Assembly (NCBI GenBank): GCA_002381185.1
Contig: DFOA01000047.1
Span: forward strand, 1 to 13,435
DNA length: 13,435 nt
Direction of reading: 5' to 3'
Origin: Firmicutes bacterium UBA3553
GTDB taxonomy: Bacteria > Bacillota > Clostridia > Tissierellales > Sedimentibacteraceae
Shown: positions 6,173-13,417 of the stretch, piece after piece
Layout of the letters: every line of letters starts with the position of its first letter
How positions within the stretch are numbered: position 1 is the first letter of the stretch
Notes under the pieces: model-generated
Databases searched by the model: none
Seen by the model: only the letters and a program-made list of their open reading frames with translations
What the model was told of the DNA's origin: nothing
Translations under genes and position numbers: made by a program

Positions 6173-6201
6173 ATTTTAGCACATTATTTGCATATTGACA
6201 A
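6173..6201 (-). promoter_or_regulatory. Sigma-A promoter of rpsT
   Basis: Read on the minus strand: -35 TTGTCA (6201-6196), 17-base spacer, -10 TAAAAT (6178-6173) with TGC just before it, an extended -10. The predicted start is near 6166, leaving a leader of about 35 bases with a consensus Shine-Dalgarno before the TTG start. Confidence 0.75.
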
Positions 6202-6310
6202 TATTTTTGACAGCAAATCAATTATACAGGCTATTCAGATAAAAATCAAGTATAAAGAATAAAAAAATGAAAAAATTCAATAATAAATCTAATATGTATT
6301 AAATTTCATA

Positions 6311-6362
6311 GTTCCCGTGTCACGGCAGAAATTTTTGATTTTGTAGTGGGTGGGTTCTTATT
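6311..6362. repeat. Hairpin-type direct repeat, unit 1 (degenerate)
   Basis: About 52 bases beginning GTTCCCG and ending GTGGGTGGGTTCTTATT, closely similar to unit 2 at 6376-6429. The shared core is CAGAAAT-TTTGATTT. The left arm here reads GTGTCACGGCAG instead of GGTACCCACCAG, so the outer stem is lost and only a weak inner hairpin remains. Confidence 0.7.
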
Positions 6363-6375
6363 GCGAAGCAACAAG

Positions 6376-6429
6376 GTTCCCGGGTACCCACCAGAAATCT
6401 TTGATTTCGTGGTGGGTGGGGTTCTTATT
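6376..6429. repeat. Hairpin-type direct repeat, unit 2 (intact stem)
   Basis: ACCCACCA (6386-6393) pairs with TGGTGGGT (6410-6417), and GAAATC (6394-6399) with GATTTC (6403-6408), around a three-base loop with a single bulged G6409. The unit is flanked by GTTCCCGGGT and GGGGTTCTTATT. It is 13 bases from unit 1 and ends about 12 bases before the gpr ribosome binding site, so it would lie in the leader of any transcript starting upstream. REP-like or a regulatory structure; the duplicated arrangement favours a mobile repeat. Confidence 0.75.
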
Positions 6430-6450
6430 ATGGATTAAAAGGAGGCAATT

Positions 6451-7392
6451 ATGTATTACAGAACAGATTTGGCTTATGAAGCCAACGAGTCTCTGGCTCA
6501 AAAGGTAGAAGGAATAAAATTAAAGACACATGATTACAAACACGGCGAGGTGGTGGAACTTGAAATTATGGATGAGGCAGCAGAAAAGGCAGTGGGTAAG
6601 AAACAAGGGAAATACATAACATATGAAACCAAAAGCTTAAAAAGTTTAAATAAGGATTCTAGACTTGAAGTAATAAACATACTTGCACAGGCAATTAAGG
6701 ATGTATCTGATTTAAAAAGAGAAAGAGTGCTGGTTGTAGGGCTTGGGAACAGAAGTATAACTGCCGATGCCCTGGGGCCGAAGACATTAGATAAAATAAA
6801 GGTTACAAGACAGTTTTTTAAAGCTTACAACAAAGATTATGACGAAGATTATAATGAGGTTTCCATATTGGAGCCGGGTGTGCTTGGCACTACCGGAATT
6901 GAAACTATAAATACAATTGTAGGGGTAGTAGAAAAAATAAAACCAACACTTCTTATAATAATAGATGCACTTGCATCCCGCAAAATGAGAAGGCTTTGCT
7001 CTGTGGTACAAATTACGGATGCAGGAATTGAACCTGGTTCAGGAATAGGAAATATGCAGGGCTCTTTAAATAAAGAAACACTGGGCGGAGTTAAGGTTGT
7101 GGCAATAGGCATACCGACTGTTGTGGACACTGCTACTATAGTTAACGACACCATTGAGCTTATGGAAGAAACACTAAAAGACAAGACTGATGATGTAGGG
7201 CAGATAATGGGCATTTTAAGCGACTTGGAATATAATGAGAAGCATATGTTTATAAAGGAAATATTGAGTCCTATGTATGGCGAATCCATTGTTACCCCCA
7301 GCGGAGTTGATGAACTAATAGAAATTTTATCTGATATGTTGGCTGAATCTATTAATAAAGCAGTACATCCGGGATATGAATTAATTTCGTAA
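6451..7392 (+). CDS. gpr: Germination protease (GPR), SASP-specific aspartic-type endopeptidase
   Basis: A 313-residue member of peptidase family A25. It starts degradation of small acid-soluble spore proteins during germination; it is made in the forespore as a zymogen. Visible motifs: RTDLAYEA at residues 4-11, which matches the self-cleavage segment RTD/LAVEA of Bacillus GPR; VVGLGNRSITADALGP with Asp106; IIIDALASR with Asp172; GSGIGN; and GIPTVVDTATI. Asp106 and Asp172 align with the two aspartates reported as essential in B. megaterium. The propeptide would be only about six residues versus fifteen in B. megaterium. The start is firm: AAAAGGAGG is five bases upstream, and an upstream in-frame ATG is followed at once by a stop. 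No convincing sigma-G promoter was seen. Confidence 0.95.
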   Translation: MYYRTDLAYEANESLAQKVEGIKLKTHDYKHGEVVELEIMDEAAEKAVGKKQGKYITYETKSLKSLNKDSRLEVINILAQAIKDVSDLKRERVLVVGLGNRSITADALGPKTLDKIKVTRQFFKAYNKDYDEDYNEVSILEPGVLGTTGIETINTIVGVVEKIKPTLLIIIDALASRKMRRLCSVVQITDAGIEPGSGIGNMQGSLNKETLGGVKVVAIGIPTVVDTATIVNDTIELMEETLKDKTDDVGQIMGILSDLEYNEKHMFIKEILSPMYGESIVTPSGVDELIEILSDMLAESINKAVHPGYELIS

Positions 7393-7501
7393 CCTAATTG
7401 TAAAAAATAACAGTGTTATTCAGGAAACAATACACATATACATTAATATATTACTAATTAAAATAATATATTACATTTGAGAAAATATGTGGAGTTGAAT
7501 C

Positions 7502-8629
7502 ATGAAGAGACGAAGAAGAAATAAGGGTGGAACAAAATTTTATATGGGAATGTCAATTTTATGTCTTGTGATACTTTTTATAGGCTACAGCTATGTCTAT
7601 AATTTGTCTGAAAAAAGAAAGTCAGGGCAGGATATCACAACAATCTCAATTAATTATAGCGGTGATGAAGAGAGTGCGGATAAAGCAAGCCCGATAGACA
7701 AAATAATGTCCTACTTTAATATTTTTCTGGAGAAAACATTTAAAGAAGACAAAGATACAAGCAGACTCATGGAAAGTGACATGCTGAAAGCTAAGGACGT
7801 TTTCAAAAACATTGACAGTCAAGAGGAAAAAAAGACAGTCGAGGAGGATTTAGAAATATACCAAGAAAACAATGATCCTTCAATTACAGAAAAACAGGTT
7901 TATTTAGCTGATAATCGACATGAAAATTTCTTTAGAGTAATAGAATCACCAACATACAGAAGCAGCGCTCCTCGTGACTCATCCTTTGACGCTGCTTCTG
8001 TTAATGAAAAGTTAAATATTGTGCTTTTTCACACTCATGCAACTGAAGCATATCTGCCACATGAAGAAGGAAATTACAGAACCCAGGACGAAAGATACAA
8101 CGTTATGGGTGTCGGAACAAAGATTACAGCCAATTTACAAGGCTATGGAATAAACGCAATGCATCTTAAAGATTACAATGACTATCCTGACTACAATTCA
8201 TCGTATGCGAATTCAAGTCAGGCAGTGAAAAAAGTATTATCAGACAGCAAAAGAAATTTAATAATAGATATTCACCGGGATGGTGCCGATGAAAATTCAG
8301 CCTATGAAAGAATATTATCCGGAGTAAAAACGACGCAGATTAACGGCAAGACGGCAGCAACCTGCACTCTTGTTATAGGCGATAAAAACGGAAATTATGA
8401 GGAATTAAAGAAAAATGCACAGAAACTGTATGAAAAAGCTCAGGAAATGTATCCGGGACTTTTCAGAGATATTATCATAAGACCGGGAGCATATTTCAAC
8501 CAGTATCTTTCGGATTATGCACTTTTGATAGAAATAGGCAGTACATTGAATCATATAGATGAAGTGAATTATTCGGCAGAACTGCTCTCTGAAATATTAG
8601 TTGAGTATATTGGAGAAATTAGTAAATAA
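7502..8629 (+). CDS. spoIIP: Stage II sporulation protein P (engulfment peptidoglycan hydrolase)
   Basis: A 375-residue membrane-anchored cell-wall hydrolase of the SpoIIDMP engulfment complex, with amidase and endopeptidase activity in Bacillus. A basic start (KRRRRNKGG) is followed by one membrane segment (about residues 16-32), then a variable linker to about residue 160, then the catalytic domain: FHTHATEAYLP (His177, His179, Glu182), IIDIHRDG (His258) and LLIEIGSTLN (Glu344). These correspond to conserved zinc-ligand or catalytic positions of the family. GGAG lies nine bases before the ATG. The gene follows gpr after 109 bases, the conserved order. A weak sigma-E-like -10 (TATACATT, 7437-7444) exists upstream but lacks a good -35. 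Confidence 0.94.
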   Translation: MKRRRRNKGGTKFYMGMSILCLVILFIGYSYVYNLSEKRKSGQDITTISINYSGDEESADKASPIDKIMSYFNIFLEKTFKEDKDTSRLMESDMLKAKDVFKNIDSQEEKKTVEEDLEIYQENNDPSITEKQVYLADNRHENFFRVIESPTYRSSAPRDSSFDAASVNEKLNIVLFHTHATEAYLPHEEGNYRTQDERYNVMGVGTKITANLQGYGINAMHLKDYNDYPDYNSSYANSSQAVKKVLSDSKRNLIIDIHRDGADENSAYERILSGVKTTQINGKTAATCTLVIGDKNGNYEELKKNAQKLYEKAQEMYPGLFRDIIIRPGAYFNQYLSDYALLIEIGSTLNHIDEVNYSAELLSEILVEYIGEISK

Positions 8630-8633
8630 TACT

Positions 8634-8661
8634 TTTACAAATACATAAATTTTGATATAAT
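8634..8661 (+). promoter_or_regulatory. Sigma-A promoter upstream of lepA
   Basis: -35 TTTACA (8634-8639), 16-base spacer, -10 TATAAT (8656-8661) with TGA immediately before it (extended -10). It starts just after the spoIIP stop, with a predicted start near 8668. It separates a vegetative lepA-lemA-TPM unit from the sporulation genes upstream. Confidence 0.75.
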
Positions 8662-8697
8662 ACCCTATATTCAGATAAATAGGGAGGTAACATATTT

Positions 8698-10503
8698 TTG
8701 GACAGAAAAAAATACATAAGAAACTTTTCGATAATCGCTCATATAGATCATGGCAAATCAACATTAGCTGACAGATTAATAGAAAACACAGGACTTCTTT
8801 CCCACCGTGAAATGCAGGAACAGGTACTGGACAACATGGATCTGGAAAGAGAAAGAGGAATAACAATTAAGCTGCAAACTATGAGCTTGTTATACAAAGC
8901 ACAGGACGGTCATGACTATACTTTAAATTTAATTGATACACCGGGTCATGTGGATTTTAATTACGAAGTGTCAAGAAGCCTGGCGGCATGTGAAGGAGCT
9001 GTATTGGTAGTTGACGCATCCCAGGGTATTGAGGCTCAAACTCTGGCAAATGTGTATCTTGCACTTGATCAGAATTTGGAGATAGTGCCTGTTATCAATA
9101 AAATCGACCTGCCAAGCGCAAGACCTGAAGAAATTAAGCAGGAAATAGAGGATGTAATAGGACTTGACTGCGAAAATGCACCACTTATATCCGCAAAGGA
9201 CAACATTAATATTGATCAGGTTCTTGAAGCCATAGTAAAGCAGGTTCCGCCGCCGTCAGGAGAGGAAGACGCTCCGTTGAAAGCCCTTGTATTTGATTCA
9301 TATTATGACAGCTACAGGGGAGTTGTGGCATTTATCAGAATTAAAGAAGGCCAGGTTAAAAAAGGCGACAAAATAAGAATGATGTCAACCAGTAAGACAT
9401 TTGACGTAACAGAGGTTGGCGTTATCTCACCTACGCAAAAACCCGTAACCGCATTGTATTCAGGCGATGTGGGTTATTTGTGTGCAAGTATGAAAGAGGT
9501 AAGAAGCTGCCGAGTGGGTGATACAATAACAAATGACGACAATCCTGCAAGCAGTCCTCTTCCGGGCTATAAAAAAGTTACATCCATGGTATATTGCGGT
9601 ATTTATCCTGCAGAGGGAGAAGAATATAATTCAGTCAGGGATGCACTGGAAAAATTGCAGGTTAATGATGCGTCATTAACATTTGAGCCTGAAACATCCA
9701 TAGCACTAGGATTTGGATTCAGATGCGGGTTTTTAGGTCTTCTACATATGGAAATAATACAGGAAAGATTAGAAAGAGAATTTGATTTAAATATAATTGC
9801 AACTACACCAAGTGTTATTTACAAGGTTTATAAAACCAGCGGGGAAATGATTATTTTACAGAACCCTACAAATATGCCTCCTGTTCAGGAAATTGAATAC
9901 ATGGAAGAGCCCATTGTCAATGCATCCATAATGACCCCAACTGAATATGTGGGAGCGATTATGGAGCTGTGCCAAAACCGCAGAGGTGTATTTGAAAATA
10001 TGGAATATATGGAGGCAACAAGGGTAATATTACATTACAAGCTTCCGTTAAATGAAGTAATTTATGATTTCTTTGATGCCTTGAAATCCAAGACCAGAGG
10101 ATATGCATCATTGGATTATGAACTCCACGGATATGTGCGTTCAGAACTTGTTAAAATGGATATACTCATTAATGCTGAACTGGTGGATGCATTTTCTATT
10201 ATAGTTCATGAACAAAAAGCATATGAAAGAGGAAGATCAATAGTTGAAAGATTAAAGGATGTAATTCCGAGACATTTATTTGCGGTTCCTCTTCAGGCTG
10301 CAATCGGCGGTAAGATTATTGCCAGGGAAACGGTAAAGGCACTCAGAAAAGATGTATTGGCTAAGTGCTACGGCGGGGACATCACGAGAAAGAAAAAGCT
10401 TCTTGAAAAACAAAAAGAAGGCAAGAAGCGCATGAGACAAATCGGAAACGTTGAAGTTCCGCAGGAAGCATTTTTGGCTGTTTTAAAGTTTGACGAAGAT
10501 TAA
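8698..10503 (+). CDS. lepA: Elongation factor 4 (LepA), ribosomal back-translocase GTPase
   Basis: A 601-residue translational GTPase, the usual LepA length. GTP-binding motifs: G1 AHIDHGKS (14-21), G2 within ERGITIKLQT, G3 DTPGH (80-84), G4 NKID (134-137), G5 SAKD. The domains follow EF-G without domain IV, and the LepA-specific C terminus is clear (KKRMRQIGNVEVPQEAF). It acts on ribosomes, with reported roles in back-translocation, initiation or subunit biogenesis. The start is TTG at 8698 with AGGGAGG ten bases upstream; the family start KYIRNFSIIAHIDHGKS fits. The first gene of a tight operon with lemA 12 bases downstream. hemW, the usual next gene in Bacillus, is absent. Confidence 0.97.
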   Translation: MDRKKYIRNFSIIAHIDHGKSTLADRLIENTGLLSHREMQEQVLDNMDLERERGITIKLQTMSLLYKAQDGHDYTLNLIDTPGHVDFNYEVSRSLAACEGAVLVVDASQGIEAQTLANVYLALDQNLEIVPVINKIDLPSARPEEIKQEIEDVIGLDCENAPLISAKDNINIDQVLEAIVKQVPPPSGEEDAPLKALVFDSYYDSYRGVVAFIRIKEGQVKKGDKIRMMSTSKTFDVTEVGVISPTQKPVTALYSGDVGYLCASMKEVRSCRVGDTITNDDNPASSPLPGYKKVTSMVYCGIYPAEGEEYNSVRDALEKLQVNDASLTFEPETSIALGFGFRCGFLGLLHMEIIQERLEREFDLNIIATTPSVIYKVYKTSGEMIILQNPTNMPPVQEIEYMEEPIVNASIMTPTEYVGAIMELCQNRRGVFENMEYMEATRVILHYKLPLNEVIYDFFDALKSKTRGYASLDYELHGYVRSELVKMDILINAELVDAFSIIVHEQKAYERGRSIVERLKDVIPRHLFAVPLQAAIGGKIIARETVKALRKDVLAKCYGGDITRKKKLLEKQKEGKKRMRQIGNVEVPQEAFLAVLKFDED

Positions 10504-10515
10504 GAGGTGAATAAA

Positions 10516-11082
10516 ATGAAAAAAGTCGCGATAGTATTAATAGTAATATTAGCAGTAATCGGAATCTTTGTATTCAGCTTATTTGGAAGCTACAACTCAT
10601 TGGTTGCATTAGATGAAAGTGTTAATACACAATGGGCGAATGTTGAAAGCAAATTGCAAAGAAGATATGATTTAATTCCTAATCTGGTGGAATCCGTAAA
10701 AGGAGCAATGGCACAGGAGAAGGAAGTGTTTACTGCCATAGCCGATGCAAGAGCAAGACTTGCCGGAGCAGGAACAACAACCGAAAAGGTTGAAGCATCC
10801 AATGAATTAGAAGGAGCATTGTCAAGACTGCTGGTTGTTGTTGAAAATTATCCTGAATTAAAATCGAACCAGAACGTAACCGCATTGATGGATGAGCTGG
10901 CAGGAACAGAAAATAGAATATCTACCGAAAGAGACAGATATAATGAAGTTGTAAGAAAATATAACGAATCAGTGAGAAAATTCCCTAAAAATATACTGGC
11001 CGGAATGTTCGGATTTGAGCAAAGACCGTATTTTGAAGCAACTGCCGGAGCAGATGTTGCACCGAAAGTAAATTTTGATTAA
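10516..11082 (+). CDS. lemA: LemA family protein
   Basis: A 188-residue membrane-anchored helical protein. One N-terminal membrane segment (about residues 4-23, VAIVLIVILAVIGIFVFSLF) is followed by the family signature NSLVALDESVNTQWANVES and QRRYDLIPNLVESVKG, then long helices with TERDRYNEVVRKYNE and the ending FPKNILAGMFGF. The molecular role of LemA is not settled. I chose the ATG at 10516 because GAGGTG (10504-10509) sits six bases before it; the GTG at 10507 lies within that site. The stop overlaps an ATG of the next frame (TAATG), and the partner TPM-domain gene follows, a common pairing. Confidence 0.93.
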   Translation: MKKVAIVLIVILAVIGIFVFSLFGSYNSLVALDESVNTQWANVESKLQRRYDLIPNLVESVKGAMAQEKEVFTAIADARARLAGAGTTTEKVEASNELEGALSRLLVVVENYPELKSNQNVTALMDELAGTENRISTERDRYNEVVRKYNESVRKFPKNILAGMFGFEQRPYFEATAGADVAPKVNFD

Positions 11083-11099
11083 TGTCTGGAGTGATACAT

Positions 11100-11900
11100 T
11101 TGAAAAAAAATCTATTGTCCCTGATTATAGCAGTAACATTATTATTAACCGGAACTTTTGCATACGGGCAGGATATAAAACTTCCGGAGCCAACCAGAGA
11201 ATTTTATGTCAATGATTTCGCTGGTTTAATTGATGAAGAAGCTGAAAACAACATAATCAAGGTTAATTTAAATTATGAAAATACAGTAGAAAAACCTCAG
11301 ATAGTTGTGGCAACTGTTCCTAATCTGCAGGGCTTAGATGAAAATAAATATGCTGTAGAACTCTTTGAAAAATGGAAAATCGGAAACAAGGAATTTAACA
11401 ACGGAGTCCTTGTCCTGTTGTCCCTGGAGGAAAGAAGAGTGAAAATTGAAGTCGGCTACGGACTTGAAGGGGCAATAACGGATTCAGAATCCGGGAGAAT
11501 ATTGGATGAATCACTGGATTATCTGTCAGAGGGAGATTATTCAACAGGGCTTGAAAGTATTTTTTACCGTCTGGCAGAAAGAGTAAATGAAGAATACGGC
11601 TATGACAGTGATGAGATTTTTGGAAATGTGGATGTGAATATTTCTCGGGAAAGCAGCTCTGCAAATGCCGGCGCTCTCGGCAAATTAATATTATTGATTA
11701 TATTAATCATAATAATTAACGGCTTTGGCGGAGGCGGCAGGAGAAGAAGACGAAGGGGTATTTTTATACCGCCGATAATTCATGGACCGGGCAGCTTCGG
11801 AGGAGGCGGTTTTGGCGGCTTCGGCGGTGGCGGCGGTGGCGGCGGAAGCTTCGGAGGCGGAGGCCGCTCAGGCGGCGGCGGAGCAGGGCGAGGATTTTAG
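11100..11900 (+). CDS. TPM-domain (YgcG family) secreted or membrane protein with Gly-rich tail
   Basis: A 266-residue protein. Signal peptide MKKNLLSLIIAVTLLLTGTFAYGQ; TPM domain about residues 30-165 (FYVNDFAGLIDEEAE, GVLVLLSLEERRVKIEVGYGLEG); membrane helix about 195-210 (LILLIILIIIING); an Arg-rich patch GRRRRRRG; and a glycine-rich tail to the end with SFGGGGFGGFGGGG-type runs. The TPM domain lies outside the membrane if the signal is used. Function is unknown; the family is often next to LemA. I chose TTG at 11100, with GGAG eight bases upstream, which gives a clean signal peptide. An ATG at 11082 overlapping the lemA stop would add six residues and is a real alternative through coupling. 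The tail is markedly more GC-rich than its neighbours because of Gly codons. Confidence 0.88.
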   Translation: MKKNLLSLIIAVTLLLTGTFAYGQDIKLPEPTREFYVNDFAGLIDEEAENNIIKVNLNYENTVEKPQIVVATVPNLQGLDENKYAVELFEKWKIGNKEFNNGVLVLLSLEERRVKIEVGYGLEGAITDSESGRILDESLDYLSEGDYSTGLESIFYRLAERVNEEYGYDSDEIFGNVDVNISRESSSANAGALGKLILLIILIIIINGFGGGGRRRRRRGIFIPPIIHGPGSFGGGGFGGFGGGGGGGGSFGGGGRSGGGGAGRGF

Positions 11901-12034
11901 AACAATGGCTGAACTATAGATAAGCTATTGCTAGCGATGGCTGAACAATTGTAAAAACAAAAGGACGCGAAAGCGTCCTTAACTATTGTTCAGCTGCCGT
12001 TCACCTATAGTTCACCCATTGTTCAGCGATTGTT
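11901..12034. repeat. Cluster of TGAACAATAG-like repeats in inverted arrangement
   Basis: TGAAC[AT]AT[AT]G-type units occur twice on the plus strand (near 11910 and 11942) and at least three times on the minus strand (CTATTGTTCA, CTATAGTTCA, CCATTGTTCA between 11983 and 12025). The left arm 11901-11952 and right arm 11981-12034 are imperfectly complementary and flank a GC-rich hairpin. On the minus strand the right arm reads as a short tandem array with a period of about 11-12 bases. The right arm touches the stop codon of the minus-strand gene. Confidence 0.65.
11953..11980 (-). terminator. Rho-independent terminator of the Asp/Tyr-repeat gene
   Basis: GGACGC and GCGTCC pair, extended by AA/TT, around a four-base loop (GAAA on plus, TTTC on minus) at 11961-11980. 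On the minus strand it is followed by TTTTGTTTTT. On the plus strand only TTAACT follows, so stopping the lepA operon here would be weaker. Confidence 0.8.
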
Positions 12035-12542
12035 ATGATATTTTCCCTAAAAAAATAATTTCGTCTGTTTCGGCATTTATAATAGAAAGTCCTTTTTCTT
12101 CCCAGTTGGATGAACCCAGATATCCAATTCTATCATCCCAGGCATCATCATATTCTTCCTTAGTAACCTTTTCACCGTCAACATAGTATTCTATTTCTGA
12201 CTCAATTAATTTAAATCCTTCCTGAGAAACATAATCGTGGTCATCCTCATAGTCATAATCATCATAATCATCGTCATAATTATAGTCATCATCGTAATCA
12301 TCATAATCGTCGTAGTCATCGTAATCAATATCGACATCAGCATCAGCATACAGGTATCCGTAATTTATTAAATTATAAAGACATTCATACATTTCATCCA
12401 TGCTGTCGTTATTAGAGTATGCTTCAGCCAATTGAGAAAAGAAATCCAATATTTCCTGACTTTTCACCTCATAGGTAACCTTATCCTTAGTGTAAAGCAT
12501 TTCTTTGAAATCACCGCTTTCATTTGTTATGGTAATTTTCAT
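12033..12542 (-). CDS. Hypothetical acidic protein with Asp/Tyr repeat tract
   Basis: A 169-residue, strongly acidic protein with no family I recognise. Residues 1-65 look like an ordinary folded segment (MKITITNESGDFKEMLYTK, then helices SQEILDFFSQLAEAYSNND). Residues about 67-104 are almost only Asp and Tyr (DDYDDYDDY-type repeats). A second ordered segment (GFKLIESEIEYYVDGEKVTKEEYDDAW and ISIINAETDE-like strands) ends the protein. No signal peptide or membrane segment, so probably cytoplasmic. The ATG at 12542-12540 is preceded by AAGGGGGAT at a suitable distance. It has its own terminator and lies apart from the next minus-strand gene, which also has one. The acidic tract could bind cations or a basic partner, but this is a guess. 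Confidence 0.75.
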   Translation of the reverse strand: MKITITNESGDFKEMLYTKDKVTYEVKSQEILDFFSQLAEAYSNNDSMDEMYECLYNLINYGYLYADADVDIDYDDYDDYDDYDDDYNYDDDYDDYDYEDDHDYVSQEGFKLIESEIEYYVDGEKVTKEEYDDAWDDRIGYLGSSNWEEKGLSIINAETDEIIFLGKIS

Positions 12543-12659
12543 GTTCCATCCCCCTTGATACTATTTATTTGTAAAATATATTAAGCTTTTTAAAATTTAT
12601 AATATATTTTTTAAAAATTCTTTATAATAAATTCAGTTAATGGGATGGATTTAACTATA

Positions 12660-12694
12660 TGATAAAAAAAATGTCGCTACGTGCTGCGACATTT
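12660..12694 (-). terminator. Rho-independent terminator of the MBL-fold gene
   Basis: AAATGTCGC (12669-12677) pairs with GCGACATTT (12686-12694) around an eight-base loop. On the minus strand the stem runs into eight Ts. It starts three bases after the stop codon of the metallo-hydrolase gene. Confidence 0.88.
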
Positions 12695-12697
12695 ATA

Positions 12698-13417
12698 CTA
12701 CATCAATATTTGGTTTGAATGGCTGATTACAATTATATCTGTTGAGGTATTCTCCTGAGATTGTTTGAAATCAGCCGTTGTCTTGAAATTATCCCAGAAA
12801 TGCATTGGTACAAATATTTTTGGATTCAGTTTTTCAATGAAATATTGCCCGCCGCATAGATAATTGTTTTCAAGTCTTCTGTCAACGGGGAAAAAGGCAG
12901 CATCAATTATAACATTTGCCTTTACCACATCATCAACAATTGATTTAAAAGCATCTTCCATTTCCTTTTCTTCTTCCGGTGTGTCATCCATCCACTTCCA
13001 CCAGTTTAAGTCGCCGGCATGGAATATGTTCATTCCGTCAATGTTTACAAGGAAGCTGATGCCTTGGTCGGTTGAACCGAATGTGCTTATATTTAGATTA
13101 TTTAATGTAAATTCTTCATTTTGCTTTGCTGTGTAAAGATTGTTTACGCTGTTATACAGTTTTATGTCATTGCTTAATATGTAGTATGTGTTCATTTTTT
13201 CCTTGGACCAGGACAATACTTCACTGTTGAAATGATCCTGGTGGCTGTGGGATGAAAATACATATAAATATTTATTGCTATTAAATATAGCGTTAAGAAG
13301 TTCTTTGAAATCAAAGTCCTGATTTGTATCCTCACTGTTTTTATAATAATCAAATATTAAAAATGAGCTTTCTGTTTCAACTACAAAACAGCTGTGATAA
13401 ACATAATATATTTTCAA
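12698..13417 (-). CDS. MBL-fold metallo-hydrolase
   Basis: A 239-residue soluble protein of the metallo-beta-lactamase superfamily, nearest in style to the UlaG/YhfI-like single-domain hydrolases. Metal-site motifs: SHSHQDHF (His57, His59, Asp61, His62), IFHAGDLNWW (Asp136, with His133 beside it) and FVPMHFWDN (His206). The early YHSCFVVET strand is typical of the lactonase-like branch. The motif-3 histidine is not obvious. Substrate unknown. The start is TTG at 13417-13415: an in-frame stop lies three codons upstream, no in-frame ATG is available, and GGAG is ten bases before. Monocistronic by its terminator, as far as the window shows; its promoter lies beyond the right edge. Confidence 0.85.
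   Translation of the reverse strand: MKIYYVYHSCFVVETESSFLIFDYYKNSEDTNQDFDFKELLNAIFNSNKYLYVFSSHSHQDHFNSEVLSWSKEKMNTYYILSNDIKLYNSVNNLYTAKQNEEFTLNNLNISTFGSTDQGISFLVNIDGMNIFHAGDLNWWKWMDDTPEEEKEMEDAFKSIVDDVVKANVIIDAAFFPVDRRLENNYLCGGQYFIEKLNPKIFVPMHFWDNFKTTADFKQSQENTSTDIIVISHSNQILM

Noticed and set aside
6311..6429. Riboswitch or T-box leader upstream of gpr
   Set aside because: No T-box sequence, anti-terminator pair or known riboswitch core; the duplicated unit structure fits a repeat better.
6849..7289. 146-residue minus-strand frame inside gpr
   Set aside because: Entirely antisense to the conserved gpr frame, Ser/Ile-rich as expected for an antisense shadow.
11986..12186. Plus-strand frame at the end of the Asp/Tyr-repeat gene
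   Set aside because: Antisense to a better-supported minus-strand gene and runs through its 3' repeat region.
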